NCBI GenBank assembly: GCA_003132265.1
Contig: PKXE01000232.1
Span: forward strand, 14,561 to 19,687
Direction: 5' to 3'
DNA length: 5,127 bases
Origin: Candidatus Dormiibacterota bacterium
GTDB lineage: Bacteria; Chloroflexota; Dormibacteria; Aeolococcales; Bog-877
The notes under the pieces are model-generated. The model was given only the letters and a program-made list of their open reading frames with translations, was not told the origin of the DNA and searched no databases. The position numbers and the translations under genes are program-made. This document shows, piece by piece, positions 1 through 4,315 of this stretch (its first letter is position 1; every line of letters starts with the position of its first letter).

Positions 1-14
1 CCGGGCCGGCCCGG

Positions 15-476
15 ATGGGCCCCCGGCTGCGGGCGCTGCTGGAGTTTTGTCCCCCCCACGGGCCGGTGGCGGACATCGGCAGCGGGCACGGGCGGCTGGC
101 GCTGGAGTTGAAGCGCCGGAACCCTGGGCGCCAGGTGCTCGCGACGGAGATCAATCCCGGGCCCTCGGCGGAGCTCCGTCGCCTGCTCGGCGCGGAGAGC
201 GGCGTTCAGATCCTGGAAGGGGAGGGGCTGAGGCCAGTGGCCGGGTTGGGCTGCCGCGGCGTGGTCATCGCCGGGCTGGGCGGGCTGACCATTGCCCAGA
301 TGTTGGAGCGCGATCGGGAGATCGCCCAGGGGCTGGAGTGGCTCGGCTTGCAGCCGGCCCAGCGGGTTGCGCGACTCCAGAGCTGGCTCCAGACGGCCGG
401 GTGGCCCCTCGTGGACCACCGCCAGGTGGAGGAGAAGGGCCATCTCTATCAGATGTTCCTGGTGGCTCCCCGATGA
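15..476 (+). CDS. trmK: TrmK-like tRNA (adenine(22)-N1)-methyltransferase, short form
   Basis: Class I SAM-dependent methyltransferase of the TrmK family (COG2384), which in Bacillus methylates N1 of A22 in tRNA. The 153-residue product shows the family's landmarks in order: VADIGSGHGRLALEL (residues 18-32, SAM motif I), the EINPGP segment (45-50), GEGL (69-72), IAGLGG (85-90), then LQP, a conserved W-L-x-x-x-G-W segment, and a final KGHLYQMFLVAP strand. Two positions look changed from the usual DIGSDH and GDGL (from memory): D to G in the first and D to E in the second. The protein ends right after the Rossmann-like domain, so the roughly 70-residue C-terminal helical region of well-known TrmK proteins is missing. 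The start is uncertain: the frame is open to the window edge and no ribosome binding site precedes the ATG, so a few more N-terminal residues may lie upstream. Its stop overlaps the next gene's start (ATGA). The family call is fairly secure; substrate specificity is inferred. Confidence 0.8.
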   Translation: MGPRLRALLEFCPPHGPVADIGSGHGRLALELKRRNPGRQVLATEINPGPSAELRRLLGAESGVQILEGEGLRPVAGLGCRGVVIAGLGGLTIAQMLERDREIAQGLEWLGLQPAQRVARLQSWLQTAGWPLVDHRQVEEKGHLYQMFLVAPR

Positions 477-1165
477 AGGTTGCCGAGGCGCTGGCGGCCA
501 TTGAGACGTTTGACCTGCGCCACCAAGCGCTGCTGGGGGAGCAGGCGGAGGCGGCGCAACGGACCAAGACCGACCCCACCGTCCGCCAGCTGAGGCAGCG
601 CCGGGCGGCCCTCGACACCCAGGTCCAGCAGCAGGCATCCGCGCTCAAGCAGTTGGAGCTGGAGGTGGCGGAGCTGGCGGGCCGGGTGAAGAGCCATGAG
701 AAGGCGATCTACGACGGCAGCGTCCGCCATCCAGCCGACCTCCAACGGCGCCAGCATGAGCTGGAGACGCTTCGGGTCAAGATCCAGGGACTGGAGGAGA
801 CCGAGCTCAGTCAGATGGAGGCTCAGGAACAGACGTCGGCAGAGCTGGTGGAGGTCCGAGCACAGCTGATCGAGCGTGAGCAGGAGGTGGAACGGCTGCG
901 CGCGGCAGACCGCGCCAACGCTCCCAAGCTGGCGGCGGAGATCTTGGCAGGGGAGGAGGAGCGGCGCCAACTGGCAGAGTCACTGGCGCCGTCCCAACTG
1001 CGCACCTACGAGCGAACCGTTGCCCGGCGCCGACCGGCGGTGGCCAAGGTGGTCAACGGGACCTGCAGCGGCTGCCGGTTGCCGCTGCCCTCGCGGCTGC
1101 TGCAGGAGGCGCGGCAGGACCAGCTGGTCACCTGCGAAAACTGCGAGCGGATCCTGCTTCTTTGA
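473..1165 (+). CDS. Coiled-coil protein with C-terminal C4 zinc ribbon (COG1579 family)
   Basis: A 230-residue protein in two parts. Residues about 5-180 are charged and rich in Leu, Glu, Gln and Arg, with heptad-like spacing, predicting a long antiparallel coiled coil. They include the family-typical segment around IYDGSVRHPADLQRRQHE (79-96), followed by a G-L-E-x-x-E-L-x-Q-M-E stretch. Residues 198-224 form a zinc ribbon with two CxxC knuckles, C198-SG-C201 and C221-EN-C224, and the chain ends a few residues later in ERILLL. This architecture is that of the COG1579 zinc-ribbon proteins, whose characterised relatives include Helicobacter HP0958 (FlgZ) and chlamydial CT398 (CdsZ). A nucleic-acid or chaperone-like role is often suggested, but the function in this lineage is unknown. 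The ATG start overlaps the preceding stop by 4 nt, and its own stop overlaps the rnhA start by 4 nt, so translation is probably coupled. As I recall, actinobacterial genomes also keep this gene beside an RNase H gene and rnpB, which supports an RNA-linked role by association only. Confidence 0.85.
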   Translation: MKVAEALAAIETFDLRHQALLGEQAEAAQRTKTDPTVRQLRQRRAALDTQVQQQASALKQLELEVAELAGRVKSHEKAIYDGSVRHPADLQRRQHELETLRVKIQGLEETELSQMEAQEQTSAELVEVRAQLIEREQEVERLRAADRANAPKLAAEILAGEEERRQLAESLAPSQLRTYERTVARRRPAVAKVVNGTCSGCRLPLPSRLLQEARQDQLVTCENCERILLL

Positions 1166-1623
1166 GCGGCGAGGCCGGAGCGTTGGTTTGGGTAGACGCC
1201 TACTGCGACGGCGCCTGCAGCGGCAACCCCGGCCCGGGTGGCTGGGCCTACCGGATCGAGTGGCCGGAGGCGGCGGAGGAGGGTTCTGGCGGCGAGCCCC
1301 AGACCACGAACAACCGCATGGAGTTGGTCGCCGCACGCGAGGCCATGGCCTCGTTCCTGCGCCGGCGCGGGCCGGCGCAGGGGCTGCGCCTCCACACCGA
1401 TTCCCGCAACGTGATCGGCTGGCTCAGTGAGAACTGGAAGCGGAAGGCCAACACTGATCTGTTTCCGGAGATTGATAGATTGACGGCCGCCCTAGGCAAG
1501 GAGCTCAGCTGGCGCCATGTGCGAGGGCACCGGGACAACCTGGGTAATAACCGGGTGGACCAGCTCGCGGTCGAAGCCTGCCAGCGACAGAAGCCGCTGA
1601 TCGACCCGCCGCTGCAGCCCTGA
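1162..1623 (+). CDS. rnhA: Ribonuclease HI
   Basis: Type 1 RNase H, which cleaves the RNA strand of RNA-DNA hybrids (Okazaki primers, R-loops) with two metal ions in the cytoplasm. All five expected active-site residues can be placed: D16 in YCDGACSGNPGPGGWA, E54 in NNRMEL, D80 in HTDSRNVIGWL, H123 in VRGHRDNLGNN and D133 in NRVDQLA. They correspond to E. coli D10, E48, D70, H124 and D134. At 153 residues it is the size of the E. coli enzyme, and it lacks the C-terminal phosphatase domain fused to RNase H in many actinobacteria. The chosen start is TTG, overlapping the upstream stop as TTGA, which implies coupled translation; no strong ribosome binding site is visible. A second TTG at 1183 is possible but sits too close to its GGAG. 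The gene closes the operon; rnpB follows on the same strand after about 50 nt. An 11-bp perfect inverted repeat lies within it. Confidence 0.93.
   Translation: MSGEAGALVWVDAYCDGACSGNPGPGGWAYRIEWPEAAEEGSGGEPQTTNNRMELVAAREAMASFLRRRGPAQGLRLHTDSRNVIGWLSENWKRKANTDLFPEIDRLTAALGKELSWRHVRGHRDNLGNNRVDQLAVEACQRQKPLIDPPLQP
1356..1381 (+). repeat. Perfect 11-bp inverted repeat inside rnhA
   Basis: CCTGCGCCGGC at 1356-1366 is the exact reverse complement of GCCGGCGCAGG at 1371-1381, with a four-base loop GCGG. The mRNA would form a very stable hairpin in the middle of rnhA, across the codons for the Arg-rich loop between the E54 and D80 strands. The repeat is certain from the sequence; any function is unknown. 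Confidence 0.6.
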
Positions 1624-1660
1624 CGGAGCGTCGCGACCTCGGCCCTGCACGAAGTGGCGA

Positions 1661-1666
1661 TACGAT
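1661..1666 (+). promoter_or_regulatory. Candidate -10 element of the rnpB promoter
   Basis: TACGAT matches the sigma-70-type TATAAT at four of six positions, including the key first A and last T. It lies 6 nt before G1673, where the P1 helix of the RNase P RNA begins, the spacing expected of a -10 box. No good -35 is seen 16-18 nt upstream (the region reads CTCGGC), so this is a position-based call. Confidence 0.4.
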
Positions 1667-1672
1667 GGCCCC

Positions 1673-2066
1673 GGATGGCGAGCAGATGACCGCGGCCGGG
1701 CCTGGCCCGGTCGAGGAAAGTCCGAGCTCCAAAGAGCAGGGCGCCGGGTAACGCCCGGCGAGGGAAACCTCAGGGAGAGTGCCACAGAAATACACAGCCA
1801 GCGACCGTGCTGGCAACGGTGAAATGGTGGGGTAAGAGCCCACCGGCAGCCGGGTGACCGGCTGGCCAGGTAAACCCCGCCCGGAGCAAGACCCGGCAGG
1901 GTGCGGGTGGCAACACCCCTGGGCGGCTCGCCCAGCAGCACCCGGGTGGGTCGCTAGAGGCGTCGGGTAACCGCCGCCGTAGATGGATGGTCATCACCCC
2001 TCGGGGGGAGCCCGCCGCGCGGGAGGCCCGAGGGGCACAGAACTCGGCTTACCGCCCGCCTTCCCA
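1673..2066 (+). ncRNA. rnpB: RNase P RNA, type A
   Basis: Catalytic RNA of ribonuclease P, which removes the 5' leader from pre-tRNAs. Conserved cores are plain: GAGGAAAGTCCGAGCTCC near 1713, GGTAACGCCCGG near 1747, GGGTAAGAGCCCACC near 1830, GGTAAACCCC near 1870, GGAGCAAGACC, the CTAGAGG segment near 1955, AGATGGATGG at 1981, and ACAGAACTCGGCTTA ending at 2051. Helices can be built by hand. P1 pairs 1673-1683 with 2054-2064 (9 of 11 pairs). P2 pairs GATGACC 1685-1691 with GGTCATC 1989-1995. P3 is the 1696-1710 hairpin. P4 pairs 1718-1726 with 2043-2050, leaving T1721 bulged like E. coli U69. Within P4, A1725-U2044 replaces an E. coli G-C pair, a compensatory change. GGT at 1945-1947 fits the L15 motif that binds the tRNA CCA end. 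P12 is only 6 bp (1797-1802 with 1809-1814). A P19 hairpin lies at 1997-2035. The RNA is about 394 nt; its ends are estimated from P1. Confidence 0.96.
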
Positions 2067-2072
2067 TCTCCC

Positions 2073-2096
2073 CGCAGGGGGGTCATCCCCCCTGCG
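2073..2096 (+). terminator. GC-rich hairpin behind rnpB, possible terminator
   Basis: CGCAGGGGGG (2073-2082) pairs perfectly over 10 bp with CCCCCCTGCG (2087-2096) around a TCAT loop. It begins 9 nt after the last base of the P1 helix of RNase P RNA. Position and stability suit a terminator or a 3'-end stop for processing exonucleases. The following bases are C-rich and contain no T-run, so it is not a standard intrinsic terminator. Confidence 0.5.
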
Positions 2097-2184
2097 CCGC
2101 TCCCTCCCCGATCTCAGCACGTGACGGGCCTGCGCAGTCTTAGGGACAGTTCCCCCAATCGGAGCTCTCACTTGGATACGATCC

Positions 2185-2199
2185 GGTAAACAAGTTACC
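2185..2199 (+). promoter_or_regulatory. Dyad upstream of the mraZ promoter, possible operator
   Basis: GGTAA (2185-2189) and TTACC (2195-2199) form a perfect inverted repeat around ACAAG, ending 8 nt before the -35 hexamer. It lies in an AT-richer patch of an otherwise GC-rich region. It could bind a dimeric regulator. The TGGG-type boxes known for MraZ occur here only as scattered CCCA/TGGG words (2154, 2198, 2216, 2222) without regular 10-nt spacing, so MraZ autoregulation cannot be claimed. Confidence 0.3.
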
Positions 2200-2207
2200 C
2201 AAAGTGA

Positions 2208-2236
2208 TTGACCTACCCATCTGGGCGTGATACAGT
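2208..2236 (+). promoter_or_regulatory. Promoter of the mraZ/dcw operon (extended -10)
   Basis: The -35 TTGACC (2208-2213, five of six consensus bases) is separated by exactly 17 nt from the -10 TACAGT (2231-2236, four of six). A TG at 2228-2229, one base before the -10, makes it an extended -10. The predicted transcript start is near 2243, giving an untranslated leader of about 75 nt before mraZ. It is the best promoter-like sequence I found in the window and sits where dcw clusters usually have their main promoter. The nearby TACGAT at 2177-2182 lacks a -35. Confidence 0.7.
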
Positions 2237-2244
2237 CCCCACGA

Positions 2245-2259
2245 CCTCCGTTTCGGGGG
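2245..2259 (+). other. Small hairpin at the 5' end of the mraZ leader
   Basis: CCTCCG and CGGGGG pair over 6 bp (one G-U) around a TTT loop, almost at the predicted transcript start. A stem at the very 5' end of an mRNA can slow decay. The remaining leader to the mraZ ribosome binding site is purine-rich and looks unstructured. No riboswitch is recognised. Confidence 0.35.
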
Positions 2260-2306
2260 AATTGTGGTGAAAAGGGGAGTGACCATCCAGAATGAACGGC
2301 GGGACA

Positions 2307-2312
2307 GGGAGG
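2307..2312 (+). promoter_or_regulatory. Ribosome binding site of mraZ
   Basis: GGGAGG lies 4 nt before the ATG at 2317 and fixes that start. It is the clearest Shine-Dalgarno sequence in the window in front of a well-defined start; the other genes rely on stop/start overlaps or have weak sites. Confidence 0.7.
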
Positions 2313-2316
2313 CGAG

Positions 2317-2790
2317 ATGGCGTTCTTCGGGCGCTTCGATCACTCCCTCGATGAGCGCGGCCGGGTGGCCGTTCCTGCCCGCTTCCGGGAAGAGCTCAGG
2401 GGGGGCTGGGTCACCGGTCACCCGGCGGGCTTTCTCCTGATGTACCCCCAGCCCGAGTGGGAGGCGATGACGGCCGAGCTTCGCTATGACCCGATCGCTC
2501 AGTCCGGCTATAGCGGCTATCTGCGCCGTCTCTACGCCGCCTCCCAAGAGATCAGCTGGGACAGCCAGGGCCGGATCCTGTTGCTGCCCCACCTGCGCCA
2601 GCACGCCGGCCTGAGTGACAACGTCGTCTTTGTGGGCGTCAACAACGTGGTCGAGGTCCACTCGGAGCAGAGCTTCGGCCTCCAGGCCGCTCCCCTCGAC
2701 TCGGAGGAGTGGGAGGCCATGCGCCAGACTGTCGTCAACCAGCAGCACACCCGCAACCAGGCGATTGCGTTCGAGGCACCCACTTCGTGA
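2317..2790 (+). CDS. mraZ: MraZ, transcriptional regulator of the dcw cluster
   Basis: A 157-residue protein with two tandem SpoVT/AbrB-like beta-barrel units, each marked by the D-x-x-G-R signature: LDERGRVAVPARFR (residues 11-24) and DSQGRILLLPHLR (82-94). The N-terminal FFGRFDHSLD and the later VVFVGVNNVVEV are also family hallmarks. Length fits the family (E. coli MraZ is 152). MraZ proteins form ring-shaped oligomers and bind repeated short boxes upstream of their own gene, repressing or tuning the dcw operon. The start is set by GGGAGG 4 nt upstream. It is the first gene of the operon driven from the 2208-2236 promoter. Its stop overlaps the proposed GTG start of rsmH (GTGA, 2787-2790), the usual mraZ-rsmH arrangement. 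The C-terminal 20 residues, ending in EAPTS, are less conserved. Identification is secure. Confidence 0.96.
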   Translation: MAFFGRFDHSLDERGRVAVPARFREELRGGWVTGHPAGFLLMYPQPEWEAMTAELRYDPIAQSGYSGYLRRLYAASQEISWDSQGRILLLPHLRQHAGLSDNVVFVGVNNVVEVHSEQSFGLQAAPLDSEEWEAMRQTVVNQQHTRNQAIAFEAPTS

Positions 2791-3812
2791 GCGTCATGCT
2801 GGGCGTCATGCCCAGACCAGTCCGCCGCTCCGCAGTGCGCGCCTCCGCGCCAGCGCGCCATGTCGCCGGCACCCACCAGCCGGTGATGCTGGCGGAGCTG
2901 CTGGAGCTGCTCTCGCCCAGTCCCGGCCAGGTGGTGGTTGACGCCACCCTGGGCGCCGGCGGGGTCTCAGCCGCCTTCCTCCATCGCGTCCTCCCAGGCG
3001 GGCGGGTCTTGGCATTGGATCGAGATCCGTCCGCCATCTCCGCCGCCCAGCGGCGTTTCGCCGCCTACGGTGATGCCTTCACCGCGGTGGTGGGCAGCTT
3101 CTCGGAGCTGGAGCGGATCGCCGCCCGGCACCAGATCCAGGCCGACATCGTGGTGATGGACCTGGGCATCTCGTCGCTGCAGCTGGACGACCCCCAACGG
3201 GGCTTCAGCTTCCAGGTCGACGGTCCCCTCGACATGCGGATGGGACCGTCCGAGCAGACGCTGACGGCGGCGGACATCGTGGCCAACTACAGCGAGGCCG
3301 ACCTGGCCAACCTGTTCTGGGAGTTGGGTGAGGAACGCCAGTCCCGCCCGATTGCCCGCGCGATCGTCGCCCGCCGCCGGCAGGCGCCGATTCGCACCAC
3401 CACGCAGCTGGCGGAGATCTGCGCGCAGGCCGTGCCCCGGCGGTTCTGGCCCAAGCGCATCCACCCGGCGACCAGGGTGTTTTTGGCCCTGCGCGTCGCC
3501 GTCAACGACGAGCTCGGTGAGCTCGAACGCGGCCTGGCCGCTGCCACTCAAATTCTTCGGCCCGATGGGCGAATTGGGACGCTCTCCTTCCAACCGTCCG
3601 AGCACAGACTCACTAAGCACTCCCTCAACGTCCTAGCAAAAGACTGTGTTTGTCCGTCCCATCAAATGGTCTGCACCTGCGCCCATCGGGCCACTCTCTC
3701 CTTGGTAACGCGACGCTCCGTCAAGCCCACTCCGGAAGAGGTCGAGCGCAACCCCCGAGCGCGATCCGCCCAGCTGCGGGTCGCGGTCCGGCTGCCCAAC
3801 ACCGGCCCCTAG
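2787..3812 (+). CDS. rsmH: 16S rRNA (cytosine(1402)-N4)-methyltransferase RsmH (MraW)
   Basis: Methylates N4 of C1402 in the 16S rRNA decoding centre using SAM. From the GTG start it has 341 residues (E. coli 313). Motifs in order: HQPVML (30-35), VDATLGAGGVS (51-61, SAM motif I), LALDRDPSAI (75-84), DLGISSLQLDDPQRGFSF (125-142), DGPLDMRM (145-152), GEERQSRPIARAI (181-193), RIHPATRVFLALRVAVNDEL (224-243), CVCP and VCTC cysteine pairs (287-298) and NPRARSAQLRV (322-332). Usual family position F-H-S-L-E-D-R reads F-Q-P-S-E-H-R (268-274), inside a lower-GC patch. The start is uncertain: GTG 2787 overlaps the mraZ stop and has GAGG 10 nt upstream; ATG 2796 and ATG 2808 are in frame. Whichever is used, about 22-29 Arg/Ala-rich residues precede the conserved HQPVML. 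Placement directly after mraZ is the standard dcw order. Confidence 0.95.
   Translation: MSVMLGVMPRPVRRSAVRASAPARHVAGTHQPVMLAELLELLSPSPGQVVVDATLGAGGVSAAFLHRVLPGGRVLALDRDPSAISAAQRRFAAYGDAFTAVVGSFSELERIAARHQIQADIVVMDLGISSLQLDDPQRGFSFQVDGPLDMRMGPSEQTLTAADIVANYSEADLANLFWELGEERQSRPIARAIVARRRQAPIRTTTQLAEICAQAVPRRFWPKRIHPATRVFLALRVAVNDELGELERGLAAATQILRPDGRIGTLSFQPSEHRLTKHSLNVLAKDCVCPSHQMVCTCAHRATLSLVTRRSVKPTPEEVERNPRARSAQLRVAVRLPNTGP
2799..2815 (+). repeat. Hairpin and direct repeat over the rsmH start region
   Basis: CTGGGC (2799-2804) pairs perfectly with GCCCAG (2810-2815) around the loop GTCAT, whose last two bases begin the in-frame ATG at 2808. GCGTCATG is also repeated directly at 2791-2798 and 2803-2810, each copy containing an in-frame ATG. 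The stem starts 10 nt after the GTG at 2787. It could limit independent initiation on rsmH and make it depend on ribosomes finishing mraZ; this is inference. Confidence 0.5.
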
Positions 3813-3894
3813 ACCGCGTCGTCCCGGCGACCTCCCCGCCCGTCTTCGTTCCAGCAATCGTCCCTCCCTACTTCCTACTCCAGAACCAACTCAG

Positions 3895-4311
3895 ATGACC
3901 ACCATCGCCGCCGAGCCCCGCCTGTGGGCCCCCTCTTTGCCCTTCGATGAGGAGGACTGGGTGGGGGCTATCCGCCGCCGTCGCGGGCTGCCGCGCTCTT
4001 TGGTCGCCTGGCTCCTGCTGCCCGCGTTGGCGGCGCTGGTAGCGGTCGGGGTGATGTATGCGGCCCAGACCGCTCAGGCCACCGCCCTGACCTATCAGAT
4101 CGCCTCCCTGAGGGCCGCCAAGGCCCAGTTGCTGAACACCCAGCGGCTGCAGTCGCAGCAACTGCAACAGCTGCAGAGCGCCGGCCAGGTGGCCCAGTCC
4201 GCCGGCCACCTGGGCATGGCCCCACCCGCCAGCTGGGCGGTGGTGAACCCGCCGGCGGCGGCCACCAGCGATCCCCTCACGCCGGTGATAGTCGCCCTCC
4301 GGGGCGGCTGA
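3895..4311 (+). CDS. ftsL: FtsL-like cell division protein
   Basis: A 138-residue bitopic membrane protein recognised by architecture and position. It has a cytoplasmic head of about 34 residues ending in a basic cluster (RRRRGLPR, 27-34), one membrane span (about 35-57, SLVAWLLLPALAALVAVGVMY), and a helical stretch (about 60-103) rich in Leu and Gln that would form an extracytoplasmic coiled coil. It ends with AQSAGHLGMAPPASWAVV (100-117), which fits the A-x-x-LGM-x-x-P ending common in FtsL. FtsL pairs with FtsB (DivIC) and FtsQ (DivIB) in the divisome and activates FtsW/FtsI septal synthesis. It lies between rsmH and ftsI, the usual slot. An 82-nt pyrimidine-rich gap precedes it, with no Shine-Dalgarno before ATG 3895. 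An in-frame GTG at 3961 with GAGGAGG 5 nt upstream would give a 116-residue protein with the membrane span intact. Sequence conservation is low in this family, so the call leans on context. Confidence 0.8.
   Translation: MTTIAAEPRLWAPSLPFDEEDWVGAIRRRRGLPRSLVAWLLLPALAALVAVGVMYAAQTAQATALTYQIASLRAAKAQLLNTQRLQSQQLQQLQSAGQVAQSAGHLGMAPPASWAVVNPPAAATSDPLTPVIVALRGG
3949..3955 (+). promoter_or_regulatory. Possible ribosome binding site for an internal ftsL start
   Basis: GAGGAGG lies 5 nt before an in-frame GTG at 3961, an ideal placement, whereas ATG 3895 has none. The same bases encode Asp-Glu-Glu-Asp in the longer frame, so the match may be coincidence. It matters because it decides whether the FtsL cytoplasmic head has about 34 residues or about 12. 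Confidence 0.35.
4185..4213 (+). repeat. Perfect 10-bp inverted repeat inside ftsL
   Basis: CCAGGTGGCC (4185-4194) is the exact reverse complement of GGCCACCTGG (4204-4213), with a nine-base loop. It falls in the last third of ftsL, about 100 nt before ftsI, over the codons for the conserved QVAQSAGHLGM segment. The coding constraint is strong there, so the repeat may be incidental. Confidence 0.5.
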
Positions 4312-4315
4312 GCCG

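Noticed and set aside
1492..1997. Minus-strand open frames opposite the end of rnhA and rnpB
   Set aside because: The region is RNase P RNA with traceable helices; the frames are chance openings in structured GC-rich DNA.
2177..2182. Second TACGAT as a -10 upstream of mraZ
   Set aside because: No -35-like hexamer lies 16-18 nt upstream, and the 2208-2236 promoter is much better.
1983..2189. Plus-strand frame of 68 codons across the rnpB 3' end
   Set aside because: It starts inside the conserved AGATGGATGG of RNase P RNA and runs through P19, P4 and the terminator-like hairpin.
2201..2210. AAAGTGATTG resembling the AAAGTG-type MraZ box of mollicutes
   Set aside because: Only one copy is present, whereas MraZ operators consist of several regularly spaced repeats; it also overlaps the -35.
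2140..2748. Minus-strand open frame (202 codons) opposite mraZ and its leader
   Set aside because: It overlaps MraZ motifs, the promoter and the ribosome binding site on the + strand, and shows no recognisable domain.
2799..2815. Terminator between mraZ and rsmH
   Set aside because: The stem is only 6 bp, lies inside the rsmH frame and has no T-run.
2967..3620. Minus-strand open frame (217 codons) opposite rsmH
   Set aside because: It is fully covered by RsmH with conserved motifs on the + strand; a composition artefact.
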